Below, one piece after another: positions 12,062 through 23,340 of a DNA stretch of 64,000 bases. The stretch comes from Puccinellia tenuiflora (taxonomy: Eukaryota > Streptophyta > Magnoliopsida > Poales > Poaceae): assembly GCA_012064385.1 (NCBI GenBank), contig QRDG01000832.1, positions 292,148 to 356,147 of the forward strand, read 5' to 3'. The translations under genes and the position numbers were made by a program. Under the pieces are notes generated by a model. That model saw only the letters and a program-made list of their open reading frames with translations, was not told the origin of the DNA and did no database searches. Within the stretch, counting starts at the first letter, position 1. Every line of letters starts with the position of its first letter.

Positions 12062-12240
12062 TCACTACTAGGAAAAGGCTTATAGGTGGGATGAGTACGC
12101 ACCATTAACCTGTGGTGCGCCACTGGTAGCTGGTAGCTGTGACGCACCAGTAACAGGTGCGTCACTCGTAGGCCCATTACTAGTGACGCACTATGATAAT
12201 GGTGCACCACTTGTAAGTGACGGCCAGGCCGGCCGGGATG
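12062..12240. mobile_element. CACTA transposon terminus (fragment)
   Basis: The sequence starts CACTACTAGGAAAAGGC, the classic grass CACTA terminus. It is followed by repeated subterminal motifs in both orientations around GTGCGCCAC, GACGCACCAGTAAC and GGTGCGTCAC. Such repeats are known binding sites for CACTA transposase. No inverted partner end (CCTTTTCCTAGTAGTG) is found nearby, so this is a deleted or solo terminus. The right border is approximate. Confidence 0.75.
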
Positions 12241-14311
12241 CTTCCCGCCAATGGTTGTGGCTGTACTTTCCATGTTTTTGCTATGAACTTTTCAAAAAAT
12301 CAAACGAAATAGGGGTGGTGTGGTAGAATACGGTGGCGATTTGGCCGGACTCTAGACCGCGCGACGGAATTTTACCGGATTTTTTTTATGGAATAGTTGC
12401 CGGCCAGGTGTCGGTTGAGCTGAAATTTTCCTCCCCCAACCGTCACGTGGTTTATAATTTACTTAAAATCCAGTCGATATACTACATAAACTATCAGGTA
12501 TGAGAGACTTGTTTTAAAGTTTACACATAAAAATTACAGGTCAGCCTAATTTGCAGGATTCAGTTAATCAGGACATTGTTTTGGGCCCAAAACAATAAAA
12601 CGATAGTTATTTTGTGGATTGGGATTTTTTGCGGGATATGCTAGTTGCTAGAGTTACTTAAGAAGATTTCACATAGGCATGAAAGAATGAAGGAAGTAAT
12701 AGTGGATAGGGTGGAGAGGATTTAATGATCAGCCTAAAAATCACGTAACTAGTACTGTACTAGGGGGAAACTGTCGTACATGTATCGGACGTCAATCGTC
12801 GTATGTGAAGCACTTTCGTATATAATATGTTCACAGTCACAGTGGATTAACTGACTAGGAAGCTACTGTTCCTCTAAAAGCAACAAACTGACCAGAAATC
12901 TAGCACCGTTCCTCTGAAACCAAGTCAAGAGCTCCCTGCTTGCCATCACACCCCCAAAAGGCTACACATTTCTCCATAGAAACTTGGTCATTACTCATGC
13001 AGTCCAGCATTCTTCTACACGGAAAAATGGTCAAGTGTTAGTGCTTTAGTCCGCTGCACCAATAAAGATAAGTGACTTCAAATATGACGAACTAATGCCA
13101 TGGAGCTCCATCTGGCAGGCTAATCCTCAAGTACTGAAGTACTAGTACAGATGGATCACTGGTGCAGTACTAATTAATAGAAACAATTACACATGTCTAT
13201 TAACACAGAAGAACGAAAAGAACTCCTCGGGATTTAAGCATTAATGTCGTTTACAATTAAAACAATCTTATCGGCGCTTAAAAATGACGCTGCACACTGG
13301 GAACTCTCCAACAATCTAAGCTAGGAGCAAAACCTCCAATTGGCGTGTTTCGTGGTCTGTGCAACAGAAACTTCAGCATTGTACTACATATAGCAAACTG
13401 CACAAATGTTTAACACCCCTTATAGTTACGATCATGACAAGCGCATATAGAAAATTCTTTTGGCAAACGGCATACTAGCATATAAATAAATTTCTATTGA
13501 TATCTAATCAATTTCAGCCTCAACTGCAAGACATGGTTTTGTTCACTGGCCTTCTCACACTATGTATGCATTATCGTATGCACAAATTGTGTCAACTCTA
13601 CATACTCATACTTGTTATGAGCATGCAGTTTTCACAACACAAATTAACAAGTCTCAGTCACAGCACACTGAAAACATTTAGTCAGACGTCATATCATTTT
13701 CAGAACAAAGTAACAGTCTTATATAATTATACGGTCACACTGGATTAACTGACAAGAAAGATACCACAGCATTACTCTAAAAACAACAAACTGCCCAGAA
13801 TCTATTTTTCCTCTGAAACCAAGTCAAACGCTCCATACTTCAGTACATAACCCAAAAGGCTCCACATTTCTCCATGTACAGAAACTTGGTCACTACTCAT
13901 GCAGCTCCAGAATTCCATGGCAAGATGGTCTAGTGTTAGTGATTTAGTCCGCTGCAACAATCACGATACAGTGACCTAAAATATGACGAGCTAACGCCAT
14001 GGAACTCCATCTGGCAGGCTAATCCTCGAGTACTGACGTACTAGTATAGATGGATTGTTGTTGCAGTACTAGTTAATATGAACAATGGCTAACTCTTTGA
14101 TCAAAATCTTACCATGCAAAATGGCAGCCGGTTCTTCATGCCGATGGATGACCCATGTCATGGCTGTGGCATTATGTGCCTAGCATGATCTGGAACAAAA
14201 TACAGTTAGAAACGAGGCTGTAGTATTCCAATTAGAATGCATGTAAAGAATTCGCTAATCACAAGAAAGCTAACATATAATAGCGCCGCGCCACATGTTT
14301 AGATACAAAGG

Positions 14312-15433
14312 CTAGTTAGTAGTACCTTGAGTGTAGAAGCTTATCCAAGGAATGACATTGGCAGCCATTTTTTCTTCGGCAACCTTCTTGGTTCGGCCTG
14401 AATTGAGCTCAACCGTAAACAACCCATCCATTGTATCCAAGAAGACGACGCCTTCTGCGAAGCCACACACACTGGGCTCATACTCATCGTAATCTGCGAA
14501 GACCCTTGTGGGAAGCAGCTTCTCTAGCTCGATGACCTTGCGTTGCACCCATTCAAGAGGCCCAGCAGCCTCGCCTGACCAGAGAAAGAGACTAGTCTCT
14601 TCCATGCCCGCAAACACCATCACGCCGTCTTCCACCGATACAAACATAGCGCGACCCTCCAAGTACATCGGCGGCACATCGATGAGAGATAGTTTCTGCT
14701 CGCCCAGCTTGTACTGCAGAATTCTGTAACTGTCCTGAAAGGGAAAATAGAGTGTGTTTCCCACAAGGATGCTGCGCCCGGACGCGTCTATGTCAGCCCA
14801 GTAGTCCAGGGTGATGATGTCGCTCCACACACCAGACTCGGATGAGTATACGCAGGCGGACGTGGTCTCACCGGAGGAACCCACCATGGCTACGAGGAAT
14901 GGCGGTCCATGACAGCCGAGGTGATCACAGTGTTGCTTGGCACAGAGCACTGTACCAGTCCAGGATTCACGATCCATTCTGGGGAATGGAACTCCCCACC
15001 GGCCGTCAGTGATGGGGTCCCAGACGATGTATCCACTGGAGAAGAGCCCATCGTCGTCCACAAGCTCCACGAGGATGCGGCCGTGGCGGGAGTCGACGGC
15101 TTTCCAGCCAGAGTCGGTACCTGACGGGAGGCGGAAGGCTGTGGTTGGGATGAAGCGGGAGACGTCGCCGTTGTTCCGGGACCAGAAGTTGACGACGAAG
15201 CCGAGCATGGGTGGCGTGCGGTGGAACTTGCGGTAGAGGCGGCAGAAGTCGGGGCTGGTGAGGATGCGGCGCCAGGCCTTGCAAACGAGGGAGGCGCGGA
15301 CGAGGCGCGCGGGGTCGTCCGGCGGGATGCGGAGGAAGACGCTGACGATGTCGTCGTCGGACAGCGCCGGCGGCGAGTGGCGGCTGTGAGACGGGCTCAT
15401 CTCGCCGGATCTGGTTCGGGTGAGCGGGGGCAA
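14312..15433 (-). CDS. F-box protein
   Basis: A complete single-exon frame of 373 residues. Residues about 20-65 form an F-box: an acidic start (LSDDDIVSVFLRI), then LVRASLVCKAWRRILTSPDF and a following basic helix. The remainder is a beta-rich F-box-associated region of the kind expanded in grasses. F-box proteins bind SKP1 in SCF ubiquitin ligases and recruit substrates; the substrate here is unknown. The start at 15433 is the first Met of the open frame; Met 12 (MSPSHS) is an alternative. A weak TATA-like stretch lies on the minus strand at about 15489-15497. A LINE sits only about 240 bp upstream of the ATG (15673-18491), and a tandem duplication abuts the 3' side. The frame is intact, so I judge the gene likely functional. 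Confidence 0.88.
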   Translation of the reverse strand: MPPLTRTRSGEMSPSHSRHSPPALSDDDIVSVFLRIPPDDPARLVRASLVCKAWRRILTSPDFCRLYRKFHRTPPMLGFVVNFWSRNNGDVSRFIPTTAFRLPSGTDSGWKAVDSRHGRILVELVDDDGLFSSGYIVWDPITDGRWGVPFPRMDRESWTGTVLCAKQHCDHLGCHGPPFLVAMVGSSGETTSACVYSSESGVWSDIITLDYWADIDASGRSILVGNTLYFPFQDSYRILQYKLGEQKLSLIDVPPMYLEGRAMFVSVEDGVMVFAGMEETSLFLWSGEAAGPLEWVQRKVIELEKLLPTRVFADYDEYEPSVCGFAEGVVFLDTMDGLFTVELNSGRTKKVAEEKMAANVIPWISFYTQGTTN

Positions 15434-15672
15434 CTGGCGGTCTGGGTGGAAGACGGGAAGGCGGGGATCGACTCAGTGCACGGAGGCCGATATAAAGAGA
15501 ACCGCCGCAGATGGATGATGTGACCGGACGCAGGCATTGAATGTTGCGGACTTTGCTTTGACGCATCTGACCAGTGGAGCTCTAGGGGCGGTGCCTGCGC
15601 GTATTAATCGGCTTTATGAACTCTAGAGGATTTTGAATATTGTACTCTCTCTATCTCTAAACAAAATCTACC

Positions 15673-18491
15673 GGCCTGACACTTAATATAAAATTAGGGA
15701 GGCCTACGCAGGCGATGGAGGGCGTCCCCGTCGGAGCTCCGCCCCGGCTCACGCTGGTTCCCGGTGCCCTCTCGCCGGAGATCTCTGGATCGCGCTTCTC
15801 GCTCCTCCCGGTGGAGGACGCTGCGGATTTGGTGGGGGAGGAGGACGCTGTGGATTTGGTGGGGGAGGCGCTCGCCGTTGGGGTTGCTGCGGAGGCGCTT
15901 TCGGAGGTGCGGGTGGTGTCGCGCGACGACGTGCAGCGGCCGGTGAGGTCGGACTCAGAGCTGGCCCAGGAGTTCTGGGACTACGTCGGGTTTCCGTCGC
16001 CGGCCTCACGGTTCTGGGAGCGGGACTCACCCGAGGATGACACCTCGGGCGGGTGGGAGGCAGCCACCGGCTGCTGCTTCGTCTCAGGGTGCGGGGTCTG
16101 CGAGCACTTCCTCGTCGGCGTCGGTTGCTGCGATCACGGGTGGACCGCCGCCGGCAAACGTCCGCGATGCGTCGGGGCCGCCTACCTTCGCTCCTCGGCA
16201 GCTGCCTAGGGTGGCGCCCATACCTGCCCCGCTCCCCACCATCGGTGTTGGTCATGGCGCGGCCGGGAATGTGCATCTGCGTGGTCAGCCGCAGCAGCAT
16301 CGCGGTACGGCGCAGGCGCTCGGGCAGAAGCAGAAGAAGGGTGCCCCGGTTGGGCGTGGTGCTGCCGAGCCGAGGCAGGTCTCTGTCCCTGCTGCGCGGT
16401 GGCTATGGTGGTGCAGCAGCAGCCCGTTGTGGCTCCGGCTCCGGCTCCGGTTCAGGTGGTCGAGGGTGCTGTTGCTGCTCCGGTACCCAAGAAGATCAAG
16501 GTATATTGTTGGAAGTGCAAAGCCAAGACTTACGCGACAAAGGATTGTATGGTCCGGCACTATTGCTACGTGTGTGATAATTCGAAGCACCCAACATCAA
16601 AGTGTCCCACGTTGAAGTTGTTGAAACCTACTACTTTTGTGTCTGGTTTTGGGGACGAAGACCTCATGTTCACTCAGTTCCCGGACAGTGTTTATAAGGA
16701 GCAGCCCTCCTCACACTTGGTTCCTACGGCTTGTGTGGTGGTTCATGGTGAGGCTGTTTCGGCCGCGACGGTGGAGTCTCAGGTTGCACGTATTTGCCCG
16801 GTTCACTCTTGGAAGTGGGAGGCTCTGCCTCATGGGGCCAATTCTTTTCTGCTCGGTTTCCCGTCTATGGAGGATTTGCAGCGGGTTGACGGATTGGAGT
16901 TGGGGGTCCCTAGACAGGCTGCCAAGCTTGTCCTTAGCCAGTGGACGCCGGAGGAGGTTCCGCACAAGATGGAGTTGCACCAGGTTTGGGTCCATGTTAC
17001 CGGTGTTCCGTATCCGCTGCGGCATTTTCTTGGTTTGTGGGCTGTTGGTACTCTCATCGGGACGACCATTGATGTCGATCTTCTTGCGCTGCGGCGCCGA
17101 GGTATTGTTCGTATTCTTGTGGGCATGGCTTCGGCAAATTGCTTCAAGAAGAGGGATGAAATTGGTCCTTACATTAAGGCGGATGGAGTCCTAAAGTTAA
17201 AGGGATATGACTTCACTTTCCGACCGGAGCCAGCTGACTTTGTTCCGGCGGCAGATTTTGTGCCTTTCATCTGCAGCCGTAATGATTATGATGATCCCTC
17301 AGATAAGGTTTGGGGGGACTCCGGTTTTGGCAAGGACTCTGGTGTCGCTCCACCTATGCAGGAGAAGGATGGTGATACGGAGATGTCCAATGCTCCGGGC
17401 TCTGGGGCTGTGGATGGCAACAGCTTGGCTGCTGCTGTACAGTCTCTTCTTATTGGTAGGGCTGTTACGCCTATCAATCCGAGGTCCAGGTCGCTGCGCG
17501 TCAGTTCGCCCACCCCGTCTACTACTGCTTCCTGGGGGGTGCGCCGACGGCTGTGTGTCGTTCCGCTTCCCCGTAAGCCGGGAGGGGGGGACCTCTCGGG
17601 CCGGTCATGCCGGCCTCCCCTTCTACACCGACTGATGGGGGAGGTCGTTACACCTCATCACCCGCTGCTAGGGGGTCGGAGACCCGGAGCAGCCCAGCCA
17701 CCCCATCTACTACAGCCTCTGGGGGGGGGGGAATGTGCCGGTGGAGGAGGGTCCCTACTCCTCTCTTATCGCCGGGAGGTGGGCACTTGTGACGCCGACC
17801 TCTCCTGTCGGGGGAGGAGGTGGCTGCTCTCCGACCAATGGAGGGGGGCCTGTGACCCAGGTCTCTTTGCCCACCCCGTCTACTCCTGCATCGGGGGGTG
17901 CGTCGGCTAGGATTTTGGCACCGCCAGGTGGAGTGGTGCCGGCTGGACACATAGTGGTCCCTCTCGCGTCGTCTGGAGCTGGGCCGTCGGCCATGTTGGG
18001 GGTTGCTACTGCAACCGAACCCCCATGCATGGTTAAGCCGGCCACGGTACAGCCCCCGGCCTCGGCTGCGCTGCGACGCAGCAGCCGCCATGCTGTGGCA
18101 GCGGATGGTTCCGTTGCTACGGACGAGGATTCTCTCGCCAAGGCGATGCGGCGGAAAGCGTTGCTGAATGGACAACTCACTCCGGGTAATATACCGGTGC
18201 ACAAGTTTGCTCCGTTCGTGGTCCATGTTACAACGCGTGGAGTTTCGAGACCTCTTTATGGAGGTTTCTGCGCGACTAGAGACTACGGCAAGGGACATTT
18301 TTACTCAACGTGGGTGGCGTAGTGATCTTCGCATCGGACCACCACCATAGGCGGAGTGCACGATCTCATGATTTGTAACGTGGCCTATGTTTTTAGTTCC
18401 TTTTTTTGTGACTATCGGCCGTGTGCATCTTTGTTATGCAGAGGTCGGGTGTAATGCTTAAACCTTTTAAGTAATAAAGCCCTTTATAAAA
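15673..18491 (+). mobile_element. LINE carrying only ORF1, full TSD
   Basis: A non-LTR retrotransposon of about 2.8 kb with a terminal A-tail (about 18487-18494). The 14-bp TSD AAACAAAATCTACC occurs at 15659-15672 and 18492-18505, its left end overlapping the tail. It contains only an ORF1 (gag-like) region followed by a short 3'UTR with AATAAAG near 18472. No ORF2 (endonuclease plus reverse transcriptase) is present, so it must have been mobilised in trans. It lies in the upstream region of the F-box gene. Confidence 0.87.
15715..18322 (+). pseudogene. LINE ORF1 (gag-like, DUF4283 and zinc knuckles), frameshifted
   Basis: The ancestral protein starts at 15715 (MEGVPVGAPP). The reading frame moves from frame 1 to frame 2 near 16040, back to frame 1 near 16400, and to frame 2 again by about 17735, ending at 18322. 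In order one reads a proline-rich segment, two adjacent Cys/His knuckles near 16510-16610 (CWKCKAKTYATKDC, CYVCDNSKHPTSKC), a DUF4283-like region (WKWEALPHGANSFLLGFPS, then MEDLQRVDGLELGV) at 16810-17240, low-complexity Gly/Pro/Ser sequence, and a conserved tail (LRRSSRHAVAADG, then DSLAKAMRRKALLN). ORF1 proteins bind the element RNA. Three frame changes mean it is no longer functional as one protein. Confidence 0.82.
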
Positions 18492-18505
18492 AAACAAAAT
18501 CTACC

Positions 18506-19347
18506 TGAATTTCATTTTTTTAAGGAAAAAAATCTACCTTAATTTCGTTTTACAGAGTTGCTTGGTAAGTTGGTATGCAACTAAAATTGACTTGCCACTT
18601 ATTTGGCAAGCCAAACTACCAAAATTTTCGGGAAACATTATGTTTCAGCAGGGGGCATCATCTGCTTTGTCGAGGCGCCACATGTCCGAAAGGAGCCAGG
18701 AACTTTTGTGGGTCCCACCACTACCTCCTTATCTCCTCCACCTAATTTTCTTATCTCCTCTTGTCTTCCTCCCATGTCTCTTCCGGGACGGAAGTTCCTC
18801 CTCTGGTCCTCTCCCATCACGGCTCCGAATCGCCACCAACCCTGCCTCCCTCCAATCCGGTGGCGGCGGCCATCCCTCCCCCTCCCCACCCCTCCATGAT
18901 CTCTTCGGCGAAACCAGTCTGCCCGTTCCTGGTGCGGGGGTGGGGAGGAGGACCCTGACCTCGGCGTCGCCCGCGCTGGCGAGCCTCGCGAGCAACGCCG
19001 ACACCAGGAGCCTGTCTGCGTTGTCGTCCTCCGGAGTGGGTGGGCGTTGTTGCGAAGATTGGTTGCCACTTCTACCAAGGGAGGGTGACGATGCTCTGAA
19101 GGTTGGTTGTCACTGCTGCCAAGGGAGGGCAGCGATGCTTTGAAAGGTTGGCCATCGGTGCTACCTTAACTTGGCGGCGCTGCTACCAAAGCCGTCGACG
19201 TTGCTGCGAAGGTTGTCTATTGATGCTACCAAGAGCAGGCGGCGTTGCTATGTGAACCTGGAGGCACTGCTACCAAGGCCGTCCAGCAGAGCTACATGAA
19301 CCGCCGCGTTGTTGCGAAGGTTGTCCGTTAGTGCTACCAAGGGCGAG
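18506..19347. other. Non-coding DNA with imperfect short-period repeats
   Basis: The first part, 18506-18700, is AT-rich. From about 19020 onward the DNA consists of imperfect repeats of about 30-70 bp built around GTTGCTGCGAAGGTTG, GTGCTACCAAG and GGCGGCGCTGCTACC. The same texture resumes at 20867-21130 after the solo LTR, so one degraded repeat block was split by that insertion. Open frames here are by-products of GC bias; no domain is visible. A degraded non-autonomous DNA transposon is my best guess. Confidence 0.45.
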
Positions 19348-19352
19348 CGGTG

Positions 19353-20861
19353 TGATGTATACTACACACTTCTATTCTTGTAGACTTGTTGGGCCTCCAA
19401 GCGCAGAGGTTTGTAGGACAGCGGCAAATTTCCTTTAAGTGAGTAACCCAAGGTTTATCGAATCCACGGGATGTAGAGGTCAAAGATATCCCTCTCAAGC
19501 AACCCTGCAATTAAGATACAAGAAGTCTCTTGTGTCCCCCACACACCTAATACAATTGTCAGTTGTATAGGTGCACTAGTTCGGCGAAGAGATGGTAAAA
19601 TGCAAGTGATATGGATGGTAAAAGGTGATTTTATAATTCTGTAATAAAAATGGCAGCAAGCAAACAAGTGACAAAAGTGACTAAAAACGGTGTATCAATG
19701 CTTGGAAACAAGGCCTAGGCTTCATACTTTCACTAATGACTACTCTCAATATCATTAACATAATTAAAAACATGATAGTTCCCACAAAAATACATGCATG
19801 GTAGACGTTACTCGGACATAATTCTTTTGTGGATCAAATAAGATGAGAATTGCGTAGGGCTACGAAAAGCACACCTTAAAGTTCGTATTCCACATCTATG
19901 GACACTTCATGCTGTCACTATCCGCATCCAAAGATAGTACTAACAAACACCACAACATATTTCTTGAATAGTCTATTTCTTCAATAACACAAGCATCAAG
20001 AAACCTCATGATCTATTCAATCCAACAATAATAAAGAACAAACTCATGATGAAGATCCTTCCAATCTATTATCCATAGAGTCACACACGGCACCCATCCT
20101 GTCACCGAGGTACCATGATCACAACGGTGGCTCCAGAAATTGTACTAAATAACACCACTTGAGCAACATCATATCCATTACACATAGGAAAATATCATGT
20201 ATTCAACTACACTAACAAAGCTCATGATCACAACGAAGATCACATCATGGGAGAGACAGATAACCACATAACTACTTGTATAAGCCTCAGCCCCGGTAAG
20301 GGACTACTCCCTCCTCATCACGGGAAGCAACGGTGTTGATGGAGATGGCCCCGGCGGTCGATCCCCGTCCCGGCAGGGTGCCGGAACAGGACCTTCTGAA
20401 CCCCCGAAACTTATCGGCGATGGCGGCGGAGCTCTGTTGCGTATTTGGGAAATTCTTCGGGGATTAGGGTTTTCTCGACGGGGACGATTTATAGGCCAAA
20501 GGGTGTCGCGAGGGGGTGCCCGAGGGGCAGGGGCGTCCCCCGGCCGCGGCCCACCTGTCACCCGCGGGTGGGAACTGCCCCAGGGCTGTGGGTCCCTCCC
20601 GGGGTCGCCCTTCTGGCTCCGGTCCTTATTTCTCCAATAAAAAATCGTCGTAAATTTTTGTCCAATTTCGAAAATATTTCCAGAAGTAACTTTCTGCAAC
20701 AAAATCGGCACAAAAACAGGAAACTGGCACTGGGCATCTTGTCAATAGGTTAGTCCAATAAAATGCCTTAAAATGATATAACAAGATGTAAAAAACATGT
20801 GACAATGACACAGAACAAGCATGGATCACTAAAAAATTATAGATACATTTGAGACGTATCA
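19353..20861. mobile_element. Solo-LTR-like element, copy 1
   Basis: A 1509-bp unit starting TGATGTATAC and ending GAGACGTATCA, flanked by the perfect 5-bp TSD CGGTG (19348-19352 and 20862-20866). TG...CA ends plus a 5-bp TSD fit a solo LTR. It matches copy 2 (21630-23097), for example in CAGTGCCAGTTTCC-type text on the minus strand, ATTATAGATAC and GAGACGTATCA. This repeat type is very common in wheat-group genomes. No internal coding region was found. Confidence 0.72.
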
Positions 20862-20866
20862 CGGTG

Positions 20867-21334
20867 CAGCTACCAAGGTCCCCACTAATGCTACATGTAG
20901 AAGTCGGTGTTGCTCTGAATTCTGTGGCGGGTGGCGCTGCTACGACCATTCGGCCACCAGTGCTGCTACATGAAGTTGGCGACGCTGCTGCGAAGCTCGT
21001 CCGCTGGTGCTACAAATGGTGGCAGCGCTGCTACGAGCTGCAAAAGCAAGCAGTAGAGCTTCAAGCGGTGGCCGACGGTGCTCCAAAACATTGCTGCTAT
21101 TTTTCATCTCCGATGACGAGATCTGAAGTGAGCGATGGAGGAAAAAATGCGATATGTTTTTTTTTTTTGCTTTTTTCGCGGTTGTGGCTGTGTTTTGGAG
21201 CGATTGGGGTCCACCCGTGTGAGCCTTGGGAAAGCGATGTGCGGGGGTGCTATGAGTACACGTGTCGATAGCTGGAGGCGGGGGATCGGAAGCCTTGATC
21301 CCCCAAAGGATGCTTAGCACGACCCAAAATTTTA
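20867..21334. other. Continuation of repeat block, then DNA-transposon-like end
   Basis: 20867-21130 continues the GCTGCTACC/GCTGCGAAGG repeats of 19020-19347. 21130-21334 holds a T-rich tract and ends next to TTTTAGAGCATCTCC, where a second transposon remnant begins. No gene is visible. Confidence 0.4.
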
Positions 21335-23340
21335 GAGCATCTCCATTGGGTCGTCCTAAAATGTCTGACCTAATAGGGGTTGTCCGTAGCGCGCTCCCAT
21401 AATTATTTTTACAAAAATTGAGCTCCCAAATTTCAAACACATTATCATTCAAATTAAAATAAATTTTACATAAAATTTTATTAAAGTTTAAATAAAACCC
21501 TAATCTAACCCTAGATCTAGTGATCGCGGTCGAATACGCGAAAGTCAAAGTTGTCGTCGTCGGAAGAGGAAGCGTCGTAGTGGTAGTTGGATGAAGGGAC
21601 ATCCGGAAGCCCAGCGTTGGGAGGAGGAGTGATGGTAGATATTGATAAGTTGGGTGGTGCCGCAAGCGAAGACGGAATTGTAGCTAGTAGCAGTTTTCCC
21701 TCGTATAATGAACAGAGGTTTATCGAACCAGTAGGATTTTGAAATCAACAACGAGGTGAATGTTGAAGATCTCTGGCGCTTAACCTTCAACAGACGTGGA
21801 CCTGCACACACTCAACCAAAATGCTTTGCCCCCAACGGCGGAAAAGGTTGTCAATCTTTCCGGTCTCACAGAAAACAAAGCAGTTAATTGTATGATAAAA
21901 TAGATAATATATGAAAAGTGACCAGAGGAGTAATGATGATTAAAAGCAAGTAAATGAGGTTGTAAACAATGTAAAAAGATGGACCGGGGGCCATGGGTTC
22001 ACTAGTGGAGTCTCTCAAGTAAATAAAATATGCATGTGATGGGTGAACGAATTACAGCTAGGCAATTGATAAGATCATGATACAAACCCAATTTAGCTAT
22101 GACAAAAAGGACATGATAATATTTATGGAGGCATCATGACAAGGAACAAAGACCGTTGAGTCCAACTGCATCTTTGTCTAAAAAGTCCACTGTGGGATCG
22201 CTATCCAGCCTGTCACCCAACGGTATTAAGTTGCAAGCAACAGACAATTGCATTAAGTAAAGTGTATGAAGTAAGAAATACTAATATCAAAAGAGACATT
22301 AACATCGCTGTTTTACCCTTAGTAGCAACAGCACACCCTCACTCTTAGACGTTTCTGTCACTCGTGCCCAGGAACAAAAGGGGGCATGAACCCACTATCT
22401 AGCATAAATACCCTCTCTTGGAGATATACACAATAATCGATCTTGATCATGTTAGGCAGCTCACAAAATCATAAGACATGAAGCACAAGAGAGAGAGACT
22501 ACCAACTAGCTACAGCCATGAATCCGTGGTCTAAGGTGAGATTACTCACAAATCATCCGGAGGAAGGCATGACGATGAAGAGCCCTCCGGGATCGATCTC
22601 CCCTCCGGCAGAGTGCTGGGATCAGCTTCAGATTGGACCCCGAACTAGGGTTTTCGGTGACGGCGCATCGGGGTCGAGTTTCTGGAAAATAATCGCCGCC
22701 TCGACATTTTTAGGTTATTTCTGATTTTATAGGCGTTGGAGGGGGCGAGGAGGTGGCCCACGGGCAGGGGCGGGTCCCACCCGCGGGTCCCCCCTAGGCC
22801 GCGGCAGGAGCCCGCCTACGCCCTGTGGGTCGCCTCCGAGGCCGCACTTCGGACTCCGTCTTCGTCTTGGCATAAAAATAATCTCCGTAAATTTTGATCC
22901 AATTCCGAGAATATTTCCAGAAGTAAATTTCTGAAACACAAAGACAGCAAAAACAGGGAACTGGCACTTGGCATCTTGTCAATAGGTTAGTCCGATAAAA
23001 TGCATAAAAATGGTATAAATGACAGTAAAAACATGTGACAATATCACAAAACTAACATGGATCACTCAAAAATTATAGATACGTTTGAGACGTATCAAGG
23101 AGTCGTTAGCGGAGGAAGCATCTTCAGGTGTGGCAAGGATGGCATTCATCAAGCCCGGGAGGGGGAGGGGCATTCATCTCCCGTACGAGGTGTTCACACC
23201 ACATACCAAAATTGGAGGTGTCATTCTCAGGGTCCCTCGCCGCATACGACATATTGTCCCGACTCTCTAGGACATCCCTATGAAACTTCTCGGAGGTGGT
23301 GGCCATGGGCGGCAGGCACGACAAAGCCACCCTAGCTTAT
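21335..23340 (-). mobile_element. PIF/Harbinger-like DNA transposon remnant, split by a solo LTR
   Basis: The left end reads GAGCATCTCCATTGGGTCG after TTA, similar in design to the element at 62638 (GAGCATCTCCACTC). An AT-rich subterminal stretch follows. Then comes the end of a minus-strand frame, LPDVPSSNYHYDASSSDDDN followed by FDFRVFDRDH and a stop near 21510-21625. The frame continues at 23103-23125 when copy 2 of the solo LTR and one AGGAG are removed. The protein end is acidic and unassigned. The right border is not defined. Confidence 0.45.
21630..23097. mobile_element. Solo-LTR-like element, copy 2
   Basis: A 1468-bp unit starting TGATGGTAGATATTG and ending GAGACGTATCA, with the perfect 5-bp TSD AGGAG at 21625-21629 and 23098-23102. 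It is related to but clearly diverged from copy 1. It is inserted in a DNA-transposon remnant. There is no coding capacity. Confidence 0.72.

Larger units (their letters stand above)
10740..14095. repeat. Tandem segmental duplication downstream of the F-box gene
   Basis: Block A (about 10740-11510 continued at about 12822-13190) matches block B (about 13230-14095) over its length. Examples are TTAACACCCCTGATATTTACGA versus TTAACACCCCTTATAGTTACGA, the shared text GGCATACTAGCATAT, GGATTAACTGAC, and CTCCATCTGGCAGGCTAATCC. Divergence is substantial, with many substitutions and small indels, so the duplication is old. Block A is split by about 1.3 kb of unrelated DNA (about 11512-12822) that contains a CACTA end. 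Neither block holds a recognisable gene. Because block B abuts the F-box gene's 3' side, the unit may have arisen as its 3' flank. Confidence 0.8.

Noticed and set aside
18562..19143. A 193-codon plus-strand frame in GC-rich DNA
   Set aside because: It has no domain, overlaps frames on the other strand, and lies in repeat-rich DNA of the kind that gives long frames by composition.
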